Positions 12,601-25,540 are shown, counted from the first letter of the stretch. The stretch is DNA of 64,000 nt from Augochlora pura (GCF_028453695.1 NC_135781.1:34792777-34856776); one strand, 5' to 3'. Numbers and translations: made by a program. Notes: a model not told the origin generated them from the sequence alone.

Positions 12601-15600
12601 GTTTCAGGATACTCTTGAGCGTTTGTTTGGCTTCCTTCAGTCTTCTCGGTGGTCGCTTCGGTGAAACCTTTGGTATGGGAATCCTCGTCACAGGCAAAAC
12701 GTCCTCCTCGTCCGAGATCTCGCGTGGCTCGTTGAATACCCTGATTCTCTGGCCGCCGATCTCCGCGACAGCGCTTCTGTTCGGTATCCTCTCGATCGAT
12801 TTCACTTTCGAGGAATCGAACAGACTGGAGAGTAGCCTCGCGTCGTCTTGCTCGAGGGCGTTGTCCGACAGATCGTCGCTTAGGTCGTCCTCGTCTTTTT
12901 GTTTCTTCAACAAGAGATAGGGATTCACGTCGCACTCGAGAATGCTTCGTCTCGAGTCGGCGGCGCCGCTGCCGCTGCCGCTGCCGCTACTCGACGGCCG
13001 CTCTTTCCATTCGTCCTCGTTGTTGATTTTCGCTTGACCGGGTTGCTCTTGCGTCTTTGCCGATCCGCCGTCCGACCAATCGGTCCTAGTGTCTCTGATC
13101 TTCTTCGGTATCCGCGCCAGTCGAACGGCACCGGTCGTCGTCGTCGTCGTCGTCCGGTTTCGCGGAGTCGTCGGCGACGGCGAAGGCGACGGCGATGCCG
13201 ATGGTGTCGCCGTTGGCGTCAACGTCGGTTTCGACGATGGCGGCGGCTCCTCCGCGAGCCACTCGTCCCTCCTGGATATTACACCGGCATAGGTTGGCCT
13301 TAGCTTACGCGACGCTTCCTCGTAGCCCGCAACCGCCGCCGAGTCCTTGTCGAACCATTCGGACTTGGAGCAAGCAGTCTCGATCGATCCCTTTCGTTCT
13401 TTCGCATTCCGCGCCACGCTCTGACTCCGAGCATCTCGTTGAGACAACTGCCGATGAGGCGATATACTCCGAGCTCTCGTCCTTGGTTCCACCAGCCGAC
13501 TTCGACGCATCTGATCGTACGGATCGTCTGTCGAGGGTCTTAGCACTCCTGCAAATTTTATCGTACTTTATTCTATCCTATTCTAGTTCGCGCTACGTTT
13601 GCTATTCGAAGCGTAGGCGTGTCGTACGTTACGCCCGTAGACGGGATAAAAACTATCGCCGTCCTACTTCGCGCGCAACAAACGAAACTGTTTGTCAACA
13701 CGTTGCAAACGCGAGCATTCGTTTAGCACATATTATTCGAAGGGTTCTAATTGATCTCTCAAAGAAGATACCGCGTTGTTTCCTTACTCGCATTTCCTTC
13801 CAGGCGTAGGCGCGACAACAGACTAGAGAAAAGGGGATCGGCGTTGGTTAGTAGGATCGTGCGAGCTCGGCGAATATACGTTTAAGAAAAGATTATCGAG
13901 AGAAAGGCGAGAGACGATTTACCCGCAAGGCTGGGCCTCGATCTCGAGGAAATCTGCGGAAGTCGGCATGTTCCTCCTAAAGGTAGACCAGTCAATCGGT
14001 GACCACCGCACTTGCGGCAGTTGCCGAACTTCCGGGTGGTGCCGCTGAGAAACTCCGGGCAGGAGCATACTATGAGTATCGGTGCGCCCGGGGGTGGCGG
14101 CGGCGGTGGTGTTGTCACGAAGCCTCGTGGCTCGTGGCCAACCCTCGACGATCGGACCGTTCCATAGAGCCATGGATCGCCGTAGATCATTTGTCGCGAG
14201 AACCTGCTACCGCCGCTTATCGTCCCCCAGCCTTTCGCGGGATCATCGGTGCTCTGATTCTGCCGCGACAGGCCCAGTCTAACGCTCCATGACTTTTTCC
14301 CTTTGCTCAGCGTGTCGTAACTCTAAAACCAATACACAGTGTCGACAGACGGTTTCAGCGTCCTATTTCAAACATTCCTTAATTATTAGCGCAGCGCGTT
14401 ATGTTAGCTCGACGTTGCGTCCAGAGGGTTACGGCGAATTTCCAGGATACGCGCAACGGGGGCCGAGCGTGCTTCGGCTGTCGCGACCCAATGCACAACC
14501 GTTCGAAATCGGCTGTTCGTCAACCGCTATAAATCTCTTCGCTTCAAATACAATTATTCACGGAGGCGTTCGTCGCTGTTTATTATGCGTACGATGGAAA
14601 TGTACGCTTGTAAAGAACGCGTGCACCGTATACGTACGTTTGTACAGGATGACCCGACGACAAGTTTTCGTCGATAACATTCGCAGAATCAACGTTTTCG
14701 AATCGTTTGTTTCAAATTAATCGAATCTGATGCATGGAAATATTTGTTACAAAGTCAGTCGTCGCTGAGCAACGACCAACAGCGATCGAAATGGACCGTT
14801 GAAATGGTCGAGCTACTTTTGGACCATCCTGTATACGTATAGCTTCTACTTTTGGAGACGTCGTTAATATACGGCACGCGTTCCTGTCGCCAATAATCGT
14901 AATATCGAAGGAAGGACGCGTGGCGCGATGCTTTCGATTTCAACAGGATGTTCTGATAGAGTGAACAGAATTTTTAACGTGGGCATGCAGGAACTGTCGT
15001 TGTTTTTCGGATTTTTTCAAATATCGGTTCCATTGTTTCTAAAGTTTAGAAAGCAATCATTTGCGAATCATTCGAGGAGATGCGAGGCTGCTTCTGGAAT
15101 ACGACGAATACGAGGTCCTATCGGCGCGGCGCCGAGAGCGCGCGAGCGCACGAGCGCACGGATCGCTCGAGTGGGCGCACGAGGTCGGAAAATGGAGCAG
15201 ATAGACAGCCCGGGGCAAACTCGATATGCTTTACTTTCTCGTCGATGCTGGACTTTCGTAAAAGTCTCGTTCCAGAACCTCACGTAAGAGGAGCGGCCTA
15301 TACGCTCGGCCGGTTGGTCGAAAAGCAACAAGAAGCAAGAAAACTAACGTAGGAGCACTCGACACTCGACGAGCGCGCGTACACACATGCAAGCCGGCGG
15401 CAGTTGCAGTGGTCGTAGAAATGCACAGATATCGCAGGTGCAACGAGAGAACGGGCGTGGCCGACAAAATTTCAGACGAGCATTACAGGTTTTAGTCCAG
15501 TGACATTTCGAACGATTTTTCCCGGTTGGTGAAATCTGCACGCCTAACGGACACATCCAATCGATTCGAATCGACCCGTTTTCCTCTACCTTCTTTTCCG

Positions 15601-18600
15601 ACTCGCCAGACGTCGCGCCTCTACTTCCGATCTAATCGCGTGCTTCCGACGGAGTCCGCACCGTTGCCTCCGCGCTTCTGCGACGCGTACGCGTACGCGT
15701 ACGCGTACGGCATGCCGCGTACCGCGCACGATTAAATGTTAATCGTTAAGAAATGATAAAAACACAAAACCGGTCATTTTCATAGTCGTATGCTAACGCA
15801 ACAGCTTGGGCCCCCTGTTTCCTCGAAGTTGCAGCTCCTCCAATTTTCATGTTAATGTTAACATTACTCGAAAACGAGTATGTAATTACTCTCGGTGCCG
15901 TCGGACGCGTAAATCGAGGAAACTTTTCGAGCATAAAAAAGGAGAAGTCGACTTTCCCCTTCACCCCCGTATGGTCAAGCCTTGGATCAAGATGACCTCA
16001 AGAGACGGATATCTTCTATTCGCGTGACTTCTTCTTCGCCTCTCTCTTTCGGATGCTCGCGCCTCGCGTCTCGCGTCTCGCGCCTCGCGTCTCTCTGCGC
16101 ACGTAAGGAAGAGTACGCGCGCGTACGTATTTCTATTTCCCTTTTCGCAAGAACCGCAGTGCCGGTACACTCTCGTGCCCGCATCGAACCGCGTCCCCCG
16201 TCACTTCCTTTTCCCCTCGATGCGTTCGTCGCGAATCAAACCGCAGGTTTCGCGACTGCGAAAGCGCAATTTCTTCTCCAATCTGTTCGTTTTTCTCTTG
16301 TTTCGTTCGAAGGGTGAATTTTATCTTGCACGCGAGTAGCCATCGTTTCCCGCGATCAAACGCATGCAACCAAGAAATTTTGTAATTTTCAGTCGAACGT
16401 CATCCGTGACGAAACCCGAACACGCTCCTTCCCTTAAGATCGACGATTAAATCCCCTCCGATTACGTTCGCGCCGTTATATTTAGAAGCTGACCGGTTGG
16501 ATTTTCGTAATGCGATTACTAATCGTTCACAACGTAAACGGAAATAACGCGTTTCGATTTATAAACTCGCGCGTTCCGTTTCGCGAACAACGGAGCGTGG
16601 CTTTCGAAGTTTCGACGTTGCCGAAATCCGCCTGCGAATTATTTAGCCGGAGGCTATGGATAAACAAAAGTCGTTTCCCTTTTGTTCGTATCGAACCAAT
16701 GCTGCAATTAACGCCGACCGATCGATTCGTTCGCAGCAGAGTCGTCGGGTAACGCTTACGGAAGCAACAATTAACGATCCTTTGTATCGTCAGCCTTTAT
16801 GCAGAATCGACTAATAATAGACGCGCCGATCGAGGATCGCCGAGAATCGGTAGAAAATTGTACGTTCGAATTGCTACGCCATGATACTTATCGCAGTTGG
16901 AAATTCCAGAGTTTGCGTGTGCGATCGAAAATGCAGGTTCTTTCGACGAGAAATATATGCACTACTTAACACGTCGGCGATCGGTGAAAACTCGGTGGCT
17001 CTGACTGCGAATGTCGAACGAAACAAGACTACTTCTCCTTCTTCTTCTTCTTCTTCTTCTTCTTATTCTTCTTTCTCTGCAGTCCGCGCGTTTAAACTTG
17101 GTGACGGATTGCTTTCGGATTTCCTTGGGTTACTACACTTATTTTTTATAAACATAAACAGCAGAGGAAAAACGACGACAAGAAGCAACCGAGATTTTGC
17201 CCAACCGCGAATCTATCCGATAACACGATCGTTGCGAACGAACGCGATTAAAGTAGCTAATTTGAAGTCGGAAAGACACAAACACGCTGCGTTCGCTTTC
17301 GAAAGCACGCGCGCGCGAAAAAATCAGGGAGACGAAGAATCAACAGAGTCAACGAAGGTGCTAAATCTCGTTTTACCGGGAACGTTCGAAAACGCAGCCA
17401 AATATCGAACGCAATTCGATTCTGTGCGATCGAAGATAAATAGATATGTTATCGCGATGAAATCTTATACGCGAACGACATGGGTGCACGCGCATGCACC
17501 GGGGTCACGGCGGATGCACCATAGATGCATCATAGTGCTCGTCTATGCCGACACGAGGCTACGGTTACACAATCCCCGCAGGCTGTACTCATTGTCGGAA
17601 GGCACCGGAATTTGCGACTTTGGCTTTTTCAGCCGAACGCGTTTCCTTCGAATTTCAATATTTTCCGTACTATACCAAAGTAGCAACCTTGTCCGATGCC
17701 ATTTCGTAAAAATTGATTCGGTCTTTTCAGAAAAGCTACGACCGGCAGAAACTGCTGGAATCGTGTTCAGGGATGCATAAACTTGCTAGCAAAACAGCCA
17801 GCTTATGACGATATCCGTTCAGGGGATCGAACAAGCTTTCGGATGCACGCCGATTTCAGGGTGTAGACGTTCGGCAACGCTGACGGATCCGGAGATGGCC
17901 TGCTCGCGAAATATCGAGAAAATAATTGCAAGAAGGCGCGGCTTGTACACCCGCGTACAGTGACTCACCTGAAAGAAAGGACTGTACGGTGCCGGGCAGC
18001 GAAAGCCTCGAATCTCCCAAAGCGGCTCTCTCGCGGTAATTCGACGGAATTACCTGCTCGAGATTGAAAATGAATTTTCGCGTCTTCTCGCAATTTCCTT
18101 GAGATCCGCAAATCGTAAGAGAGTATCGAATAGGTTTCAGTTACGACAGAGTTTCAAGTATCAAGTATTCCGCTGCGAGACGTGCCCCATGCGACGCCGC
18201 GGTTCCGGAGATAGTTGCGATCGAAAAAATCGGGGAAACCGTGTTTTCTGGTTCGAACGCGAACGTCAAGAGAGTAGATATTTCTGGGACGCGATGCCTC
18301 GAAAGTCCTATCGCGCGACATACCGATGTGGGCCAAACGCAAAACCGGTTCAACGTCGCGCGTACACGCGTACGAGTAAGTACATAATTCCAAGTCTGTT
18401 ACTACCTTGTCGGAAGCATTTAACGCGGTGCGGAGAGGTGGGCAGATTTAAGAAGTACATACTCGTAGCCGACTCGTTATATAAACTGCAGCGCGAAGAA
18501 AGCAGACTCGTAACGCGCGCAAGAATTCGTGGACTTTGCGTATCAACATTTTATTGCAAATTGCCCGCCGCGCCGCCGCCGCCGCCGCCGCCGCTCGATA

Positions 18601-19647
18601 CCTCCCGTTTCATAATCGATTCGAAGTCTGTCCCAGGAATCTCTGAACCGCGCAAGTACATAACTAGAAAACGTCTCGCGGCGGACCTCGATCCCTTCCG
18701 CTTCTCCCCGTCGAACGAGACGAATTTGTCGCGAACTTCTCGGTGGCGAGCAGCCTCGTGTCGATCCAACAGTATCGTTGTATCGTTCCACGATACGGCT
18801 CGCTCGCGTTGGTAGACGGCTTCCTCTGGAAACGAGTACCAAGATCGGTACAAGAGGGCAACGTTGAACGCCGCGCGAACCCGTTCCGTTTTTGCACGAG
18901 GCGCGGCTGTTCGACGCGACAACGAAACTGAAGACGCGCAACCACCGTTTGGTTGGAGCCGACTGGAACGAAAGACGCGTCCGGCGTTGTCGGCCGAGAG
19001 AGTCAGGTTTTCACGTAAAACCTGACCAGCGTCAGCCTTTGTGAAAGAGTTGGACGAATTAAACCGCGCGTACCACGCGAGTACTCTTACATCATCGGAA
19101 GAGCTGGCTCGTCCTTGTCCAAACGTTTCATGTTTCAGGGTTTCTTCTCGGCATAATACATGGTATACGGTATAGGGTATACGGTATACGGTATACATTA
19201 TACGGTGTACCGGTGACCACGTATGGCCAAGTGGTAGAGAAGAAACAACTTAAAACGGAGACCCGTCGGTCTCTTCCGATTTCACCAACCCAGTCCCCGT
19301 TCGACGGACGCTTTTGAACAAGAGTCGCGCGGCCAGCAATCGATTCTTTTGCGATTCGTTTTGCAATCGATTGCGAAAAGTGGCCGCGCGGTAATCGCGA
19401 TAACCGCGACAATCGTTGTGATCGTTGATCGATTAATCGCTACTGGAACAAAATCGGTAATATTCAGTATTATTGTTCTATTCTAGGATCCTACGGAATC
19501 GGAACCATAACCAGCGACACTTACTTTTTCGGAAGTGGGCGAGGCCGATGTTGTATTTAACCCCTGCTGTAGATGATACATGTTTGACGTGAGCATAGAT
19601 GGAGGTGCACCGAGGCTACCCGGGGCGACAGCCACGCTCATGGTCAT
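6684..19647 (-). CDS. DH-PH Rho guanine-nucleotide exchange factor, complete, 13 coding exons
   Basis: The protein should activate Rho-family GTPases at membranes or the cytoskeleton. Exons in transcript order: 19647-19525, 14322-13923, 13548-11872, 11586-9626, 9556-9345, 8824-8560, 8445-8224, 7928-7779, 7656-7549, 7449-7297, 7224-7108, 7011-6910 and 6812-6684. All phases join and give about 1872 aa. Residues 1-1440 look disordered: a conserved-looking YDTLSKGKKSWSVRLG (about 43-58), a proline run, a Q-run (from 12377 down) and an acidic run (about 9772-9812). C1444xxC1447 and C1467xxC1470 may bind zinc. The DH domain (about 1475-1670) opens with RKEIITEIVETEQKYGRDL and carries NSFLMVPVQRVTKYPLLL, the helix that contacts the GTPase. 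The PH domain follows (about 1700-1860) and ends with WCRTLQAHAQSLGAWRKRR. The start ATG follows an in-frame TGA at 19722-19720. I recognise the domains, not the exact orthologue; GTPase choice is unknown. Confidence 0.88.
11661..11705. repeat. (GAA)n microsatellite in a RhoGEF intron
   Basis: About 15 units of GAA/AAG lie in the 285-bp intron between the third and fourth RhoGEF coding exons. On the transcribed strand this is a (TTC)n tract, so it adds pyrimidines about 75-120 bases upstream of the nearby acceptor at 11587. Confidence 0.9.
12338..12377 (-). repeat. Polyglutamine-encoding CAG/CAA tract in RhoGEF
   Basis: Mixed CAG/CAA codons encode about ten glutamines, then H-Q-Q, in the disordered part of the third coding exon. 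The interruption by CAA codons fits slippage held in check. The length probably varies between individuals. Confidence 0.8.
15685..15708. repeat. (GCGTAC)4 tandem hexamer
   Basis: Four exact copies of a six-base unit lie in the first RhoGEF intron. The unit is alternating purine-pyrimidine, so the tract could form Z-DNA. Confidence 0.85.
17033..17072. repeat. (TTC)n microsatellite
   Basis: About 13 near-perfect TTC units lie in the first RhoGEF intron. This makes a chance open frame of serines on the plus strand that should not be taken for a gene. Confidence 0.85.
19161..19211. repeat. GGTATAC-type tandem repeat
   Basis: Six or so imperfect copies of a 7-base unit (GGTATAC or ACGGTAT) lie about 300 bases downstream of the first RhoGEF coding exon, inside its intron. 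Confidence 0.8.
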
Positions 19648-19723
19648 TTCCAACGATGGACGGAATCCTCGGCTTCGTGGAAGCACCAGTCCGCGCCCCT
19701 CCGCGATTTTTCTGATCGTTCAT
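19616..19723 (-). promoter_or_regulatory. Possible upstream ORF overlapping the RhoGEF start
   Basis: If the first coding exon begins at the good acceptor TTCCATTGCAG just before 19739, its leader contains an ATG at 19723. That ATG opens a 36-codon frame ending in TAG at 19618-19616, which overlaps the RhoGEF ATG (19647) in another frame. Such an overlapping uORF would lower translation of the main frame. It matters only if the transcript includes this leader. Further non-coding 5' exons would lie at higher coordinates. Confidence 0.35.
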
Positions 19724-20036
19724 TCTCAATCTGTGAACGCTGCAATGGAAATGCGTACCATCTTGATATTTGTCCATCTGTTGGGTCTGGTTTTATGATA
19801 AAAGAATGCAATTCAGATCGAGACTCGTCGAAATCGTCTGCGACGGATGCTCGGTGGGATCGGATCGATGATCGTCCTCCGATCATCGACTTTTCGCGCC
19901 GCTGTTGAATCTTTTAACAACAGGTTCGAGTATCCGGCGTTCACGTTCTATTTCTTGACAGCGGGAGAGAGAAACTTGGAATTCCACGATTGCCCGTTTT
20001 TTTTAGTACACGCCGAGTCGAACATTGTACTTTTAC

Positions 20037-20040
20037 GAAG

Positions 20041-20072
<32 letters not shown>

Positions 20073-20082
20073 GAAGAAGAAA
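20037..20082. repeat. (GAA)n microsatellite
   Basis: About 15 GAA/AAG units with a single TAG interruption. It lies roughly 300 bases upstream of the first identified RhoGEF exon in transcript sense. Confidence 0.85.
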
Positions 20083-21282
20083 ACGATAGAATTTCTTTCC
20101 GAAGGGGAAGCATCTAGTCGGAGCAGCACACTCCCTTTGGCCGTTGTCGCGTTACCACGGATATAAATGCACGTCGAAACGGTGATTTCGTTGGGCAATC
20201 GTTTCAATCGCATTACGACATTCTACAATGGTACCGTGTAATTTTACTTTCGCCAAGAGATCGCAATTGCACAATTTTCGTCGCGCCAGACGAGACATTC
20301 GGGCGGACCTAGAAAGCGTCTAGGAAATGCTAATTTACCAGCGTTACCGGTCACTGGCCGTTTTCCACTTAAAAACTATCGTTCGTAACTCGGCATCGAA
20401 GCAGCAGCCGTGCTCTGCACACCCAGCCGCCTCTGGACCTGCTGCCATTATGCTAGACGGACGGAGAAATTTAAAAGGCGCCGGTAGATTTCCAAGTTCC
20501 TGGGAAAAGATTGGTAATCCGACGACGCTTTTCGAGAAAGAAAAGAACGACGGATAACCACCGCAACGTAAACGAGAGACTTCGTTTCTGCTGGTATCCG
20601 CCTAACCAGAAGGAACTCGATCTCAATAAGTGATTAAGCGACCCGATAACGGTTTCTCGACGAACGAATTAGGGGGACGGGAGAAAAAGTTTGTGCCGAC
20701 AACGCGGAAACGCGTCGTTCTCGATGACCTCCTCCCGGAGTTACGCGACTCCGAAAATGGTATCGCGACTATGACAATGAAAGCAAATGAATTCGAGCGA
20801 ACAAAAAATACCCGCGCTCCCGCCAATCTCGCAAACTTTTATCTAATATCGGACACGCGTGTCACGGTTTAGACACGTGCCACGACACCCACTTTACCAA
20901 TAACTGTACCCATCGTATCAATTTTAGCGAGCCGACGAGTTATTAGCGAGAGGTGTAACGATCCTGCGAAAACACGCGATCGAATCTAAGAACAGATCGA
21001 ACCCTCCATCTTCTCTATCGAACCCTCGACGTGGTACAACAGGCCACCACCGCGCAGATTCTTCAATTATGTAAGCTCTCGTGGTCTCTATTCGCTTGCA
21101 TACGGGAAGCTAAAATTTCCTTGCACCCAAGCATGTAATGCAACCTAACCTACTCCCACTTACAATGTAGGTAGACGGCTTTCTTCGGTTCAAGAAAGTA
21201 GCCTCTCTTCGGGCGTGCATCGCGGATATACGCGCAAACATTCTTTACGCAAGTTCGATCTCTCCTTTCTTTCCTTTCCTCT

Positions 21283-21323
<41 letters not shown>

Positions 21324-21423
21324 NNNNNNNNNNNNNNNNNNNNNNNNNNNNNNNNNNNNNNNNNNNNNNNNNNNNNNNNNNNNNNNNNNNNNNNNNNNNN
21401 NNNNNNNNNNNNNNNNNNNNNNN
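21324..21423. other. Assembly gap (100 N)
   Basis: Exactly 100 N, the usual placeholder for a gap of unknown size. The left edge is a pure (TC)n tract (21287-21323) and the right edge is a GGCTCTCGACTC-like repeat. The gap is therefore most simply a long low-complexity tract that the assembler could not cross. Confidence 0.97.
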
Positions 21424-22919
21424 TCGGCTCTCGGCTCTCGACTCGTGGCTCCCGACTCTTGGCTCTTTCTCTCGTCATCTCCAAAGTCTCTTGCTCGAAC
21501 GCATTTGCATACCATTGTACAGTCGGAGAACCGCGTTCGACCGAATCTTTTTTTCTCTCTGCCTCCTCCCCCTCCCCCCGGTTCCGTATCTCCTGTTCAA
21601 TTGGATGTACGAAATTAGAAAAAATGTTGCCGAAGGTACCGCAACAGTCAATGTTCTCGGAAGCTCGTTTGCGATAAAGCCGCGGCGATCGAGCATCGCG
21701 ATCGAACGCAAAGTAAAGGGATAACCGAGAATCGAAAGCCGCTGCCTGCTGAAAATTAACGAAGCCAATTTCATTGCACGAGTAAAACAGCGACCAAGTA
21801 ATTGTCGCTTCGATTCGCGCGGAACGAGCTGTAAAAAGTAAGCGAGGGAATTTCTACGTTCGAAAGAAAGACAGTGGCGAAAAGCTTCTCCGGAGAGGAA
21901 GAGAGACGCGAAGGCGGCGGGAAAGAGGGATAGAGGGAGAGAGAGAGAGAGAGAGAGAGAGAAGGAACGAAATGCGGAGAAAGAGAGACGGATAGAAAGA
22001 CAGGAAGAAAGTCGATGTTTCCTTTCTCGATAGCGAGAATTGAAACCGGTCGCCCGTCGCATTTCCAAGTTTTTGCTCCCAACTCCCAGGCGTTCCCCGT
22101 GACCAACGGTTCATCGACGGCGGCTCTAAACAGGTCATCACCATTTGTCTTCTCTTCATGGTCTAAAAGTTTGCTCGAAACTCGCAAAGAGATCCACCAT
22201 TGTGTCAAATAGGAACTGGGATCGCGAACATCCGGACTTTACGTTACACTCGATAATTCTCGAACGTATCAAAATCAGAATTGGACAATATTTATCCGAA
22301 TTGTTTCGGATAATCTCCGTGGGATGCGCGCCCTGACTCGTTAGGTATACGAATGCTCTGCAGAAATCTCCGCTTTCACAAATAAACGATATATTCGGGC
22401 AGACGGATCGCTCGCAGCAACAGCGGCAACATTCTAAGAAAGAATAAAGCTTAATTAATGGAAACAATGCTCGATAGACACCAGCCTAATTTCGTCTCGC
22501 CCGTAGGTTTGCGCACGCAAACTTTTCCAAAGAGAAAATTCGGTATAATTTATACATTTTTAACGCTCTTATTACCAAAGAAATATTTTGCGCAATGGAA
22601 GATACGACTTGTCATGAACATCACGCACCGCCGTTCTACCACCGTGACTCGTTCATCGAACATTCGACTTTTACAAGAACTGTTTGTCGTTATCGTTCTG
22701 CAAAACGGTCTACGGTCAAAGTAGGAACCCGCGCGAGCACCCGCGTATTATCTTATCCGGATGGTGCATCGAATCGCAAAAGGTTACTGGGTTTCGCGTT
22801 ACGCAACCCTGCAGTCACACCTTACACCAGGGACTTAAACCACTCGTTGTTCGAGCAAATTCCGAATCTGCCCGAAATTTGAGTTCAACCTTCGACAAAA
22901 TCGAATTGGACACATTCTT

Positions 22920-22980
22920 CGCGGCTCGCGGCTCGCGGCTCGCGGCCCGAGGTTCGAGGTTCGAGGTTCGCGGCTCGCGC
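22920..22980. repeat. GCGGCTC / GAGGTTC short tandem array
   Basis: Two related 7-base units follow one another: about three copies of GCGGCTC, then about three copies of GAGGTTC, then GCGGCTC again. A similar motif family (GGCTCTC) flanks the N gap at 21424, so this short-unit satellite recurs locally. Confidence 0.8.
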
Positions 22981-23786
22981 AGAACGTCCGGAGAAGATGA
23001 CTGATCGATTCACAAGTCAGGATTACATTACAGAACGAAGAGCGGTGTGTTATTACGCGTGCTCTTGTATAATGTAACATCGCAGAGTAATTATTTCCGA
23101 GCGAACAGCAATTTCCTACGTGGATGATAAACGAAAATAAAAATGCGCGTGTGAAACGCTCGAAAATCGTTCGACTAAATCCGCTCGTCTTTCAAATTCA
23201 GCGCGCGTTTTTAGCCCGTTGCCTGGTCATATTTTATATCGAGTTGGTCAGAGCTCGTTAATTAGCTCGGGCTTTGGTCACGCCGCAACGAAACGAAATG
23301 TATCGCGCGCGCGGGAAAAGTTTGCAAACTTTCATTTACTCTTCATGAAATGCGAAGAAGAAATTAGCAGTTTCTGCAAGTGGTACGGTACGCGCATAAC
23401 GATCTTCTATGCTCGTAACGCGAGCAACCTGTTTCGTCTTCAACGTTTTAGCTGGCGGTGAGGCCAGTGTAAAGAAATCTTTTTTTCATCGGCGTTTTAC
23501 CACACGGTCGCTAATTTCATTTGCTTTTGCGAACAGTCGGTATTGGGAATGTTTCTATCCGTTGACCGTTAACGCGAATGCATTCGTTTTGGCAGATTTT
23601 CGTGTTTCCTGCGCGTGTTTGGACTCTCGAAACGCGGGAAAGAGCATGTACTCTCGCCAGAATTCGAATCTTCTTCCCACTGGGTTTACTTTCTACGAAA
23701 ACAATCAGAGGAAATTTTACCGCGATGCTTTCACGATTGTTCCCTGTTCTCATCGTTCTGGATTTGAAATGCTATCGAGTTACCGC

Positions 23787-23822
23787 GCCGACGTCGCCGT
23801 CGCCGTCGCCGTCGCCGTCGAC
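23787..23822. repeat. (GTCGCC)n tandem repeat
   Basis: Five to six copies of GTCGCC or GCCGTC in non-coding CpG-rich sequence. I see no coding context. Confidence 0.85.
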
Positions 23823-25536
23823 GTAGCGTCGAGCGAGACCGACTTCTCGTCCCTCGGCAAGGTAACGAACGGCAAAGGTTTTAGCGTCGCGCGCATTTCC
23901 GTGTAAAGTCAATTATCGTATACGCTGCTATCTCCTTCTGCTGCTCTATTCGAGGCATTCTTGCGGAAAACCTCGGTCTCGCGGTGTCTGCAAAAATCTG
24001 TCAATATTAAACTCGTATGCACGCGTGCACGGATCAGACAGCTTCATCGGCAGCGTAAACGCGAGCAAGCCGCCAATAATTGTGTCGAACTGTTTGCTCG
24101 ACTGGATTCGAATGGTAGCATTTAAAGAGCTCCTAGACCGCGCCGCGGAGGATGTTCTTCTATTTATCGGCCGCAGCGTCTAACGTTTCGTAAGTCTATC
24201 TCTCGTGATTTTTCGCTACAGCCGTATTTCCCCGAGTCTCCTGTTTCTGCGGTCGAGTACAAGAAGATACAGCAAGGAACGAGAATGATGCAACCGGTAA
24301 GATGATTGCTCATCTTGACTTTTAGCTTGTCCATCCGATTCGATGCGATTCGGAAAAGGACGAGACGACCCGCATCGAAACATTGCGACGAAGGAAATCT
24401 GTTGGCGCAGTCGATCCACGGAGAGGTAAGAGAGGTAAGAGAGGTGTGTAGCAACGTTGCAAGTTTCCTCTACCCCGGTCAGTTTCGACCGCGTAGACTA
24501 ACGCGCGTTTCGGACCTTTCGCAGTTACGAAGTACAATTTCTACGATAAACAAGAATCCGTGCTTGCAGCGCGGCAATTGGTCGTTTCCCGACGAGTCAA
24601 GCAAATTTTGTCGAGCAACAACAGCTGACAACAGACAATTTACGGTCAACTTACTCGTTCGCGGTACGTCGTTGACATTTTTCTTATAACGCAACGACAC
24701 GTATTTATATTGTACCATTATGTCGAAACAATGGTAGACGGCGCGGCGGTTTATTCGATAATAAACTGCAGCATTTAAAATGGTCATTCGAAAACAAGCG
24801 ACTCGCTGATCTCTGATTATGTAAACTTGATTCGAATGATTTGGAAACACTGCTTATGTAACAAACTACCGGTAAACGGAGCCTGAAACGCCGACGCAAC
24901 AAACGTTTAATTTGACAAAGAAATAATATACCTGGACCAACGAGTTAACCAAATGCAACGCTTTCCCTTCGCTCTCCGGCGCTCCTTTCGAGCGATGAAA
25001 CGTTCCGATCCAATAAATAGGAAAAAATTCTTAGGAAGAGCTCCTTCGACCACACGGACATCGTCTCCGCGATTTCTATTCACCTTTGACCAACTATACT
25101 AAATCGTCGCGTATTCGAATCATCGCGCGAGAAGACGACAACCAAAATTGAAAAGACAATCCGGTAGGCTCCGTATCGTAACCCGGAATCGTGTACACCG
25201 TGTAGGCCTCGCCGAGAATTTATTCCTATCACGAATACCAACGACGGAGGTCGAGACGCTCGAAGCCAGAAAACTCAGGATGCTTGCTTAAACTGAACGT
25301 ACTGGATTATGTACTTTGGGGATTGAGTAAAAGACGACTCTGGCTCGGAATACGGCTTGGATAGGTTCGGATGGAAGTCGATTCGCGCGTATTCCATTGT
25401 TATGCCGCAGAACGGAACAAATCGCGCGAATCGAACTGCTCCGAATGCGCCATGGGAAACAGCTGTCGAACGAGACCCTAACTGTTCCTCGACCCTTGAC
25501 AAATCTTGAATACAAATCGAATGAAAATGTTTGTTC

Positions 25537-25540
<4 letters not shown>

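Larger units (their letters stand above)
14323..19524 (-). other. Large first coding intron of RhoGEF (5.2 kb)
   Basis: This runs between the 41-codon first coding exon, with donor AAA|GTAAGT, and the acceptor GGTTTTAG before 14322. It is CpG-rich, with many short chance frames and none that looks like a protein. It contains (GCGTAC)4 at 15685-15708, CTCGCG/TCTCGCG repeats near 16055-16100, (TTC)n at 17033-17072 and GGTATAC repeats at 19161-19211. I see no RNA gene. Confidence 0.6.

Noticed and set aside
12042..12920. Plus-strand 292-codon open frame rich in Ser and Cys
   Set aside because: It is the antisense shadow of the RhoGEF third exon. The Cys run is the complement of the CAG/CAA polyglutamine tract.
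16881..17780. Plus-strand 299-codon open frame
   Set aside because: Arg/Ser-rich chance frame in the CpG-rich RhoGEF intron, built in part on a (TTC)n microsatellite. It has no domain-like segment.
18240..18270. GGTTCGAAC resembling a tRNA B box
   Set aside because: No matching A box, acceptor stem or anticodon arm could be found around it.
18099..18815. Plus-strand 238-codon frame and overlapping minus-strand frames of 132-215 codons
   Set aside because: Open on both strands at once, Arg-rich, with a GCC-repeat polyproline. This is typical of stop-poor CpG-rich non-coding DNA.
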